From: Spinellus fusiger
Taxonomy: Eukaryota > Mucoromycota > Mucoromycetes > Mucorales > Phycomycetaceae
DNA: 64,000 nt
Reading direction: 5' to 3'
NCBI GenBank assembly: GCA_025094145.1
Contig: JALLLS010000126.1
Span: 1 to 64,000, forward strand
A program made the position numbers and the translations under genes. This document shows, in pieces, positions 47,599 to 62,265 of this stretch. The notes beneath the pieces are model-generated. The model did not search any database and was not told where the DNA came from. It worked only from the letters and a program-made list of their open reading frames with translations. The stretch's first letter is position 1; the number at the start of each line of letters is the position of its first letter.

Positions 47599-48399
47599 AT
47601 GAGAATTGCAGTTTTCTCTCTTTTCTCATTAACCTTTCCATGTTCTTTGGTGCTTGCTGGATTCTCTGACAGCTACCGTCGAGTTCCTGATCCAGAAGGT
47701 CAGTTTCCTCGTCTTGGTGCCTGTCCTGACCCTCATGCCTGTATTCTTCCTCCTGATGTGTAAGTCCTCAAGCTGATCTCTCTCTCTCTCTATTTTATTT
47801 ATTGAACTAATAATTATACATTGATTTTCCGTGGCCTCAGATCCCAGTTTTTGCCAGGCGCTTATTTTGATCTAAGAGTAGAAATGCATGCATATAACAC
47901 CAACACCTCCTTGCCTACACCTCCTGCTTATCAATACTTTAATACCACTGTGAAAAAAGACAATGGGCCATGGAGAGAGATTCAGCACTTTTTTGATGTT
48001 CCCACACCACCCACAGAACACTGGGAATTTGATTGGAAGCACTCCATTGATGTCTTTGTCCATGCCCATCCTCCAATCCATGTTGCTGTGTCCTCCCGAG
48101 CCTGGCGCAGATTACAGTTCAAGCAGCCTGGTACTTACCAAGTGAGAGTGACCTATGGCTCTGAGCAATCCTATACTGTGCAGTATAATGTGATCGAGGT
48201 ACACTTATGTCTCAAGTATATTATGTTTACTTTTAGAAAGAAAGAAAGAAAGAAAGAAAGAAGCTTACCTTTATCCACTCATGATTCCATTTTATTTTAT
48301 TTTATTTTATTTTATTTTACAGCCTAGACATCCCAAGAAGAAAGCAAAAAATGTCATTTTGTTTATCTCAGATGGTACCAACACAGGTGTAAGTCATTC

Positions 48400-48432
<33 letters not shown>

Positions 48433-50804
48433 TCTCTTTTTACTCTTTACACTTCCCATGGCTTATCCACACCTCGGTAGATGATCACTGCAGCAAGAGC
48501 CATCGCTCGAAAACACACGTCTGGAAAATACGAAGAACTTCTCTCCTTTGAGGACTTTGACCAGCTGGGCCATGTCATTACCAGTTCCGTCGACAGTCTT
48601 CTCACTGATTCTGCAAACTCGGCCTCTGCTTATTCCACAGGCCACAAGTCCAGTGTGAATGCTCTTTCTGTCTATGGTGATTCTTCACTGGATCCATTTG
48701 ATGATCCCAAAGTAGAGACCATTACAGAGCTGATCCGTCGTCGTGATCCCAAGAAAGGTAAATAAAAGAAAAAAGAAAAAAAGAAAGAGGATATCCTGTT
48801 GATCCTGTTTGGACAATGGCTGATGGTTATGTGCATTGCTCTTTTTCTCTTCTCTTTCTTTTCTTTTCTTCCTTCTCTAGCCATTGGGATTGTGACAACG
48901 GCACACGGACAAGTAGGTGAAGCAACAGATGGAATGGGGTATTGACAAGAACATTAGGATGCTACGCCTGCTGCCTTTTTGAGTCATACACGTACTCGAT
49001 CTGCCTACCCTGAGATTGTTCACCAGGCACTTTATGGGGTTTCTGAATGGACGGATCCTGGTAAAGAAGAATAAATAAAGAATAAGGACTTTTTCATTTG
49101 TAAATCAAATACTAATCCAATACTACTGCTTCTTTTTCTTTTTCTTTTCTTTAGTGGCTCCTGATGTCTGGTTGAGTGGTGGTGCTGAATACTTCAAAGG
49201 CAACATGTCCCTCAATGGCACTGATTACTATCAATCATTTGCTGAGCATGGCTATCGTCTGGTTCATACAAAGGAACTATTGAATAACTATGATGGCAAG
49301 GATAAACTCTTGGGTGTCTTCCGTCAAGGACCTTTGGATGTGTAAGTACTGACTGTTCTTTTGTGTGTGTGTGTGTGTGTATTTACTATAGAATTCCATC
49401 CTAATTACCCTTCCTACTACCATGATGATGTTGATGATGTTGATGGGGGTGGGGGTGGATTCTTGTTAGATGGTTTGAGCGTAATGTGTATGTCAACACG
49501 ACGGTAGGCAATAAAGCAGCCCCTGACATGAGCGGTAAAGATGCTCTGGGTAAGATCCACAGAACAGCCCATGTTACTGTTTATTCAACATGAGAATGTA
49601 TTGGTGGAATAGGGTCAGAGCAGCCTGGATTGGTCGACATGACACTCAAAGCACTCGAAACCCTTCATCAACGGGGTGGGGAGCACGGTTTCTTCTTAAT
49701 GTCAGAAGCAGCTTCTGTAGATAAAAAGGTACACCTTTCTTTTTCTTTTTCTTTTTCTTTTTCATATATCAATGTATAGATTGACTCACTCCTTTTATTG
49801 ACTCATTCTCTCTCTCTTAATGGGTGGGTGGGTGTAGTTGCACTCGTTTGACTTTTCACGTGCATGGGCTGATCTTATTGAACTGGATGTTACAGTGAAA
49901 AAGACGGTAGCATGGCTTAAGGTAAAGTCATCTATCCATCCATTGACCTGTCCATCTATCAGTGCAGAAACAACAGAGCCAACCATCCATACACATCTGT
50001 CTCTTTAGGAAAACAATGCTTATGAGGACACATTGATCCTGGTCACTGCTGACCATGCCCATGCCTTTGATGTCTGGGGCACAGTAGACCGCCACTACCT
50101 GAACCATGCCACAGACACACAAGACATGCGCGAGGCCATTGGTGTGTATGGACAAGCAGAGTGGCCTGGGTACTATGATGAGGATGGAGATGGGTTTCCT
50201 GACAATTGGATGCCTGATGTTGTGTTGGCGGCTGGAACTTCCAACAGTCCTGATCGGTTTGAGGCATGGAATCTGAGTAGCAGTGGGCCTCGTCTCCCCA
50301 CAATCCATGGACACGATGGACATGGGTATATTCCCAATCCCAAGGATGCTGCTGGCAATTATGGAGGTAGGTCTGAAGGCAGGCCTTGTGTAGTCTTCTT
50401 ATGGCTGGTGTAATGGTCATTCTCATGGGGATTTCTTTATTCTTATTACTGATGTTATTTATTACTGATATCCCTATCACTAGCTGGATTAAAGTGGAAT
50501 GGTAATCTGCCAGTGGACATGGAGCAGGGTGTTCATTCCCTTAGTGATGTTTTTATCTATTCCAATGGTAAGGACCACTGCATGTCTCTAGTGTATGCTC
50601 ACTAAGAATGATCAGGCCCTGGATCTGAATTGTTCAAAAAGACATTTGATAATTGGGATCTCTTCTTCAAAATGACAGAGGTGAGTGTGTGTCTTCCAAA
50701 GCAGTTCTTCTTCTACTCACAGAATACTTAATACTTAATACTTAATAACTATCATTCTATAGGCCATGGATATTCAGGCACCTTTAGTGAATGAGCACAA
50801 GTAA
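47599..50804 (+). CDS. Secreted alkaline phosphatase
   Basis: Fourteen exons: join(47599..47759, 47841..48198, 48323..48388, 48481..48757, 48881..48912, 48958..49060, 49155..49341, 49470..49549, 49613..49728, 49838..49921, 50009..50366, 50484..50567, 50616..50680, 50763..50804), 670 aa. Signal peptide MRIAVFSLFSLTFPCSLVLA, then an N-terminal beta-rich domain of about 190 residues. The alkaline phosphatase fold follows: NVILFISDGTN (metal-binding Asp), LLTDSANSASAYSTG with the nucleophilic Ser, FFLMSEAASVDKKLH (metal ligands), LVTADHAHAFDVWG, and HGHDGHGYIPNP. All catalytic elements appear intact. N-glycosylation sites such as NTTV and NMSLNGT are present. The extra N-terminal domain makes it longer than bacterial PhoA. 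It probably hydrolyses phosphomonoesters outside the cell or in the vacuole. Confidence 0.92.
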
Positions 50805-51294
50805 AAGAAAAAGAAAAAGAAAGGAGAAAATAGGCTATCGATTATCATGTCCTTTTCCATAGCGTCCTTTTCCAACATTAGGAATACTTGGATAAGCACA
50901 GTTTTCTCTCTTTTTCTCTCTTTTTCTTTCTTTTTTATCATTCAGCTGTCACTGAACTGTCACTACCAATAAACACCACACATGTCTAGAGTGGAAGAAA
51001 CAAAGACCTCTCTTTTCTCTCCATAAGCCAATCATCTGGCCTTCTTTGCCCCACGGGACCCCCTTTTTCCCTCTCTTTTACTTTCTTTCTTTCTTATGCT
51101 CTCTTCCAAATAACGATGACGCAAGCAGACTTCTTTCACTCTAGAATAACAACAGTACCTATTGCTCACAACATCCATTTCCTCTTTCTTATTGTTTTAT
51201 TTATATTTTTATATATTGATATTGATATTGATATTGATATTGGTATTGGTATACAAATATAAATATATAAATATATAAATAAATATATAAAAGC
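50805..51294. other. Intergenic region / DDX42-like promoter
   Basis: 490 bp, pyrimidine-rich (CTTTT and TTTCTCTC tracts) in its first half. A (GATATT)n run and (ATAAATAT)n tract lie at about 51205-51290 just before the helicase start. No gene. Confidence 0.5.
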
Positions 51295-54082
<2,788 letters not shown>

Positions 54083-54232
54083 AGGACTGGTGCTGGGCTT
54101 AAAGATAATTGCTGACAAGTGAGAATCACGTTGATGGAGAGTCTTAGTTGAATACATAATCCTCCCACTCTTTCCTGTTTTCTTGTTTCTTTCTTAAGTT
54201 TGCTTCTTTTCTTTAAGAAAATAATAATAACA

Positions 54233-55428
<1,196 letters not shown>

Positions 55429-55574
55429 GTGGGGAGGTTGTATGTAGCACAATAAACACACCATAGTAGTAGTGTTCTGCTGTTCTGCTATTGGATTTCA
55501 ACAAGTCACCTATTGTTCTATTATGTGCTAGTATGTTGAGTGGGTTAAAGAAAAGGGGGAGGTAGAATTCAACT

Positions 55575-55762
55575 GTTATTAGTGTGATAACTATTATTAC
55601 TATTAATGTGATAACTATTATTACTATTAGTGTGATAACTATTATTACTATTAATGTGATAACTATTATTACTATTAATGTGATAACTATTATTACTATT
55701 AATGTGATAACTATTATTACTATTAATGTGATAACTACTATTACTATTATTATCTACAAGCC
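55575..55762. repeat. 24-bp tandem repeat
   Basis: Seven consecutive copies of a 24-bp unit, GTGATAACTATTATTACTATT with AAT, nearly perfect except the third junction (GTGTG for AATGTG), followed by a degenerate tail. It lies 150 bp after the SDR stop and just before the start of the next gene at 55811. Confidence 0.9.
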
Positions 55763-55810
55763 CTGCCTTTCCCTCTTTCTCTTCTGCCTTTTCTTCTACT
55801 GTTCCATGGG

Positions 55811-57438
55811 ATGACAGAGCCACCGTTCAATAATGACTCGAATGAATCCCTCATCTCTGCCTGTGCACCTCCTCCTTACACACCCCAACACACTTCTTTG
55901 CCTCTAGGTGTAGAACAAGTAAGCTTCTTCTTCATAAGAACACTGCTAACCAATAGTCTTCTTCTACTTCTTCTTCTACTTCTTCATCCTCTCCCACATT
56001 GCCAGCAACAACAAGCACACCACCACCACCAACACCAACACCAACACCAACACAGCCACCTCCCACCTATCTCTCCCACTTGGAACTCATACCTGTTCTC
56101 TCTACCTCCTCCTCCTCTTCACCCACACAACTCCCTTATGAGTGCAGCTGTGTCATTGATGACCAATTCCTGCTACTAGGCCATAGTCTCCATGGTATCC
56201 AACTCATCCACCTCCCTACTCAGTCCAAACCCATGTCTCTCTTCCCGCTAAGAGCACGGCAAATAACCTTGATTCCCTCCTGCCAACTCCTGCTTATTCT
56301 CGCTGGACGGTATAAGCAAGTACGCTGCTACTCTCTTCTTGCTGTGACACGACTCTGCTATGCCCTGGTAGGACTCCACTCCCCTTTCACCACTGCCATC
56401 CCCAGTGTGGAGTCCTGGCAGAACGGCACCGACACCACAGAGTCCTGCTACAGTCAGCAAAGCCTCCAAGAGTGCTACTACAAGTTCTCTGATTCAAAAG
56501 ATGCCCAGAGCATCCACACCTACCATACCAGTGCCTTTGTCTTTGCAGCTGTGTTGCATAAGGACAAGATTGCGCTCTGGCAGCGTCACCAAGGCACCCA
56601 CCCGGGGCTATTTCATCGTCTTCGGGAATTCTGGATTCCAGCTGAACCTCGTTCCATTTCTTTTGCCGATGACAGAGTGGCTCTCAAGGCCATTGTTGTG
56701 GTCTTTCATAACGAAGTCACGGCCATTGGACTCAAGGACAGCAAGGTCAAGACAGTGCCTATTGACCAGCAGCTGGAGACACTGTATGAGACAGCATGGC
56801 GCAGGGAGAAGTATGAGGTAGACAGTCAAAGGACAGCAGTGGGCAGACATCCGCACCCACCTCCACACCCGCATCAAAGCCAGTCCTTGTCCCTGTCCTT
56901 GTCCCAGTCCTCGTCTCTAGGAGCCGTGTGTCCTCCACTGCAATGGACGTGTATGATCCAACTTCCCTTTTATCCCGACCAAATCCCTGCTGCCTCTCTG
57001 ACGCCTGACTTCTCCACACCTCCTTCCTATGCCACTGTAGTGACGACAGCGCCTTCTGAGGCCTCGGATCCTATTGTGTTGCCATCTGCTGCGGCCCCTC
57101 AGCTGTTTTTTGCGACCTTTGGCACACAGAGTTTTATGATTGATCTTGCAGGGACATTGTTTTCTACGCAATGTTGGTGTTGGTTACAAGAGCCAGAGCA
57201 TATTGAGTTTATTCAGGTATTGCCCAATGACTGGTGTGCGGTTGGGTTCTGCAAGGACAGCGTGGACATGATCCATCTTGCCACACGACAGCGTGCTCAG
57301 CGTGTAATGAGTGGAGCTATTCGTTACTTGGGCAAGTGGAAGAGCAACAGCAGTGGTAGTAGGGAAGGAGGTCTTTTATGGAGTTGTACTTCAAAAGACA
57401 GGATGTTTGTCTATTGGTTAAAGGCTATTGTATCTTAA
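55811..57438 (+). CDS. CNH-domain-like protein
   Basis: Model: join(55811..55918, 55957..57438), 529 aa. The N-terminal 90 residues are Ser/Thr/Pro/Gln-rich (SSSTSSSTSS..PTPTPTPTQPPP). The rest resembles a citron-homology (CNH) beta-propeller: ECSCVIDDQFLLLGHSLHGI, QITLIPSCQLLLILAG, ..HKDKIALWQRHQGTH.., PAEPRSISFADDRVAL, TLFSTQCWCWLQEPEHIEFI. CNH domains bind small GTPases and occur in Rho/Rab regulators such as Rom2 and Vam6/Vps39, but no partner domain is visible here. No transmembrane segment. The start is set by the first in-frame ATG before the Ser/Pro-rich region, which depends on accepting the 38-bp intron 55919-55956. It ends 8 bp from the convergent MCT1 stop. Confidence 0.7.
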
Positions 57439-57446
57439 TAACATTA

Positions 57447-58984
57447 CTATTTATTATTGTACTCTTCTGCATGACGAAGGATATCATCTGCACTGGTGAT
57501 GGATCTAGAGAGAGAGAGAGAGTAAATAGAGAGTAAATAGAGGAGATCCACACTTACTTGATACGATCCAGTGGGTACTCTTTCTTTAATAGATTGGCTA
57601 ACACTTTACCAGGGCCAAAAGAAAGGAACTCTTCTACATCTTCACCCTTACAATAATGAATACTACGCTGCCACTCTACCGTACGGGTAATTTGTTGGAC
57701 AAGCAGTTTTGGAATCTCCTCTACATTCTCATACTAGCCCATAAAACAGAACATGAACAGAATAAATAAATAGAACACTGTGGTATAGAGAATCCACAAG
57801 AGAATAGACTTACAGGACGTGCTGTGACATTAGAGATCACATTGACACAGGGAGGTTGGAAGGTGACGCCTTGAAGAGCCTTTTCCATGACTTGGGCTGC
57901 TTCTTTCATGAGTGAACAATGGAAGGGTGCTCTAGAACAAAGACATTGTATAAGACATCTCTATCTATCTATCCATCCATCCACCCTTACGAGACTGGTA
58001 AATCCACAGCACGAGCTGCCAATCGTTGCTCTTGAAGAAGACGAGAGGCTTCATCTACACCTTTACTCGTACCACTGATCACTACCTGGAATGACTATTT
58101 TTCTCCTTTTTTCTTTAATAAAAGACTTGGTCGACTCCATCTATTGAACACTGAACTTACACTGTTAATATTGGCAAGCTCCACCAACTCTCCCTCGGAT
58201 AACTTTGAATTAATGTCTTTGATGGCTTCTTCCAAATCACCCAAGCGGTCTTTACGAACAACAAGGGCAGACATGGCTGTCTCTCCATTTCTAGAAGACA
58301 CTGCTTGTGTCATGGCCTCTCCTCTCAGTTTTACCAGTCGTACAGCATCCGTCAGTGACAAGGCACCCGTGGCTACCAAGGCAGTGTATTCACCCAAGGA
58401 GTGTCCCAGGGCATAATTGCATGCCTTTGCAACATCAAATCCAAACTCAATCTCCAATACTCTTAGCATAGCAATCGAAGTGGTAAGAATAGCAGGCTGG
58501 GCATTCTCTGTTCGTTTGAGTATTTCCTGTCCATACCAACCATTGCCTTTGAAATAAGTATATGTGCTTCTGTTATGGGTTATATTCCCTACCTGCTGTC
58601 CTTGGAATATAATAGCACGAAGACTATAGCCAAGTGCTTCGTCTGCTTCATCAAAAACGAGTTTGGCTGAACGAGGGTACAGGTGGTAAAGGTCTTTCCC
58701 CATGCCTACAAACTGAGACCCTTGGCCTAACACACCACCACCACCACCACCACCACCACCATAAGTCTCAACAGTCAATAATCAGGTCTTTTGTGTCTTC
58801 CATGGACGTCGTATTTACCCGGGAAAACAATAGCACGGTGTGAACGTTCTATGCCTGCTGTGCTCTATTCATAAAAGGTGAGTTCCATACACAACTCTGC
58901 ACTCTATACCATCCATGTGCGGTGGTTGCCTCTTGGGTATTTGAGGGTATGGATACTACGGTAACAGGGGCGTAGAACCAACAT
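57447..58984 (-). CDS. MCT1: Mitochondrial malonyl-CoA:ACP transacylase
   Basis: FabD-type enzyme that loads malonyl groups onto acyl carrier protein for mitochondrial type II fatty acid synthesis. Model: complement(join(57447..57504, 57558..57733, 57814..57931, 57991..58085, 58161..58526, 58593..58726, 58819..58864, 58910..58984)), 355 aa. A basic N-terminal presequence (MLVLRPCYRSIHTLKYPRG) precedes the catalytic fold. Motifs: AIVFPGQGSQFVGMG, NAQPAI, GHSLGE with the nucleophilic Ser, VKLRGEAM with the conserved Arg, SAPFHCSLM with the catalytic His, ISNVTARP, FLSFGPGKVLANL. The 66-bp intron at 58527-58592 is a multiple of three and has no stop. It was spliced out because the encoded 22 residues (VGNITHNRS..) are absent from family members. 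A (GGT)n tract in intron 2 may vary in length. Confidence 0.92.
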
Positions 58985-59098
58985 GAGGAAATAATAAGAG
59001 ATACTTGAAACTATTTTTCGAATCGATAGACTCTATTATTTGCTGTAGTCTGGAGGGTAGCACATTGACAGTGGCAAACAGTTTCTATTGGCTTTGAC

Positions 59099-59881
59099 TA
59101 CACACCCAAAGACTTTTCTGGCTTTTAAGTAGTGATACAGCCCTCCATTTAAAGAATGTGAATTAATTCCCTTTTATGGTAAGCTGTTTAAAATCAAAAG
59201 GTTTGTGGGTATACCATTTATTATTTCCTTTTGTAGAATATCTCACTATCAGATTGTAGTATCAATAAAATAGTGTTGATGAATAATAGTGTTTATTATG
59301 ATATTGTAGCTAATACTATAGTATTATAGCTATTGTTTTATGTGTATTCCTTATAGCAACAGAATACATATCCTAAAAGACTTGTGCTTTGTTCTTGGGA
59401 GTATACCCCAGACAGTATAGACAGTATAGACAGTATAGACAGTATAGAAGATCACCTGAGACTGACTTGAAAGGAGTCTTCACTTGCCTAATAACAATAC
59501 AATAATTGTCTTGTTAATTGCAATAATATCAAGCCAATATGAAGACACTGCCTACCTTCTTATCACTAGAATGGCCTTTGGTAGTGTCTATACTGTTTAA
59601 TAATAAATATTTCTCAAGCAGTGTTAAACAGTAAATACAGTGACTGGATTGTAATATCAGCTTCATTACTTCTCTTTATAGCCAACTTTATACCTTTTAA
59701 TTGCAAAGGCAATAGTCAATGCTAATAGACAAATAGAGTTTGAAATATATTATTTACACATCAAAAAGACCTTTTCAAATACATTAGCCAATCATAAAAG
59801 TAATGTGATAATATAGTCTGTTTATTTCTTTATACACTCTTTCCGGAAAGAGTGTATATCCCAAAAATCTCATGGTGTGTA
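59099..59881 (+). repeat. Repeat B element, short copy 2
   Basis: 783 bp, TACACACCCAAAGA to ..CTCATGGTGTGTA. About 670 bp is practically identical to 38274-39032, including the ACAGTATAG tandem units. Unlike that copy it keeps the canonical right end (TATCCC..TCATGGTGTGTA). A 28-bp palindrome at 59831-59858 lies within it near the right end. Confidence 0.85.
59831..59858. repeat. 28-bp perfect palindrome (minimal transposon ends)
   Basis: TATACACTCTTTCC followed immediately by its exact complement. TACACTCTTTCC is the outer terminal repeat of the element at 22181-22734, so this is two terminal repeats joined with nothing between them and TA at each side. It reads like a maximally deleted mariner element inserted into repeat B. 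Confidence 0.85.
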
Positions 59882-61002
59882 AGCAATTCTACCACACCAG
59901 AAACAGGTACCGGGTGTAAAGTGTCTCTCTTTATCCCATGCTGGGAATTACTTCATTTATATTTATGTAGATATAATGACACGGATATCAATATTGCTTC
60001 TTTTTTTAGATAGCTCACTAAACAAATTAAATGCTATAGTGACCAAAAAAAATATCCGGACGTTTTAAACAAATTTTCTTTTATATAAATATAGTTTATC
60101 TTGAGAGTGTTATCATTTTATGAATTCATTAGATATAATACATAAAACAATAAATAAATAAATAGAAAGGTGTCATCTTTGGCTTTAACCAAAGGGAAAT
60201 CCGGACAGATCAAAGAGTAAACAAAGTCTGATCTTTATTGATGTATCTTTCATACTTCTTTTATACTTTTCTAATTACTGATGTCTACTAATAAAAAGCT
60301 ATGGAAAGCCCCTTCTTGCTAAAGTATCATCCTTTAGATATACGCCTTGCTAACTAACTCATCTTCTACCACATGGTCCCGTTTAGGCAGTTTGTGTTTC
60401 TATTGACTGGGATAATAAATATTTCTATTTATGGAAAGTGATTATCCGACAAAAGTGTCGATGCTGTAATGTTGCACAGGTCGAGATCTTTGAGACTTGT
60501 GGGTTCCTAGGCAGGGAGAGCTACGGTCACAGATAGAAGAGAGCAGGAAAGGAGATTTGGGGATGTCCTTGCGGTGAGAGAGAGATGACAGGAGGATGTC
60601 TGGTAGAGGGGTGGCCAAGAGGGTCGGCCAAGAGAGGAACAGAGAAGATGGGGGAACAATGGATCCAATGGTAATGCCAGAGAGAGCCAACGAAGAACAA
60701 ATCAGAGAGAGAGAACGGAACACACTCGAGAAACAGTCAATTACTTAGCTTTAGAGTCTATATTACTCGATTATCAGCCTCAAAGAATTACTCGGATCAA
60801 GAATGCTTTTATTATTATATGAAAGAAGAGAGTTTTTATAGTTATCTGAAAGGCTATTCCCTTACATACACCCTTCTCTATTGGTCTCTCTTCTACCCCT
60901 TAGTCTTCTACTGTCATCCATGCAAGTAGGCAGTCACACTGTCCTATTCTACAATGCTAAATAAAAGTGGTTATATCTGAGGTTAGTCAATAACCACTAT
61001 CA
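59882..61002. other. Intergenic repeat-rich region
   Basis: No gene recognised. A TATAGTGACC motif at about 60036 followed by A-rich sequence resembles one end of the TAAAGTGACC MITE family. The stretch 60440-60730 is GA-rich and less AT-rich than its surroundings. Its minus-strand 93-codon frame is Ser/Leu/Pro-rich without motif and may be retroelement debris. Confidence 0.4.
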
Positions 61003-62040
61003 GCCTTTGGCATCAATGACAGTCTCCAACTTCTCATTGGTGGTATACCTTATTTAATTCCCAATAACCTTCTTCAGGTGGATCCACAGATACTCCATTG
61101 GATTGAGATCAGTATTGCGATGGCTATTAAAGAGTCATTAATATACCATTTACTACTCTCTCATTGAGTTGTTTTGTTCTTATAGGGTCTATCATTGTCC
61201 CTATGTAGGTGGTAGCTGACTCCAGGGTTAATAAAAGAGAGACTCAAGTTCATGGCAGTAGACATCTCCCAAAATATCAATGAACTTGTCATAGTATTCT
61301 ATCCTCCACTACGATCTATCTTCCAACACCTTCAAAATTTCTTGTTTCCAGGATATTCTTAGTCTCAAAGGCCTTACCATACTATCTGATGACTCTGACC
61401 TCCCCTTTCATAGCTCATGAGTTCGACTCAGGACTCATCCGATCAGATAACCTCCTGCCACTGCTTATGAGTCCAACCAACGTGTTCATGGGCCCACTAG
61501 AGCCTTGCCTCCATGTTCTTTGTCAAGAGAGGTTTGGCCACTATACTGAATGAATGAAAGCTCACTTTGTCAAGGTAGCTCTTCAGTGTTGGCCTTGATA
61601 CCTTGATGGCAATATCTACCAGGATGGCTTCTTTGGTCTATTGAAGATTACTTACTACTATTCTTCTCAACCATCTGAGGGCCATGCTGTCCAATTTTCT
61701 TTTTCAAGATCTCTTAGGTAAAGAAGCCATTGAGCCTGTCTCTTTGAAACACTTCACAACATAGCCTACAGTGAAAGTAGGCACGTTGAACATACGAGAT
61801 GCCTCGACCTGGATATATTTCAGGCTCAGCACCTGGTAAATGATAGCTAAACAAGTCTTGAGAATGGTATATTTCCAAGACATTTCAGGGACTTTGGTGA
61901 AGATGTTTTCAGTGTTAGATGAGTTAGACATTATAAGAAAAAGGGTGTTATGAACAGAGAAAAGAAGAGTGTATGTTATTCTTTAGTATAGAAATAGACC
62001 GGAATTTGAAACCGTCGATTATATTCATTTAGTCACTTTA
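61003..62040 (-). mobile_element. Tc1/mariner element (family F), left-truncated copy
   Basis: From GGCATCAATGACAGTCTCC onward it is almost identical to 31940-32930, including the open HTH frame (61704-61931, one amino-acid difference: KYIQ instead of KSIQ) and all downstream stops. The right end (..AGTCACTTTA, to 62040) is preceded by about 45 bp that differ from the other copy. The left terminal repeat is absent. Cannot encode a transposase. Confidence 0.87.
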
Positions 62041-62265
62041 TTATTTAAAATAAAATAATTACATAAAACATTTATTGATACAGCTATAAAGGTTTACAAT
62101 AATTTGGTCTAATGGTTGCATACCCTTAGGTCTATAGTGTCTTTCTATATATCTATATTAAAATAAAAAACAAAGAAAGAAAATAAACATCTTTCTCTCT
62201 TTAAATACTATGTTTATTATAGGTTTTATATTCTTATCTTTAATAATATATATCAAAATATTAAG
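62041..62265. other. 3' flank of monooxygenase gene
   Basis: AT-rich, nothing recognised. Confidence 0.4.

Noticed and set aside
55999..57438. CNH-like gene starting at 55999
   Set aside because: The first codon there is TTG; an upstream ATG exon at 55811-55918 splices in phase.
58095..58778. MCT1 starting at the Gly-run frame near 58778
   Set aside because: The Gly run is intron sequence; GQGSQ joins upstream to AIVFPG and a mitochondrial presequence at 58984.
60442..60723. 93-codon minus-strand frame as a secreted protein
   Set aside because: Ser/Leu/Pro-rich low complexity in a GA-rich stretch, no signal cleavage context, flanked by repeat debris.
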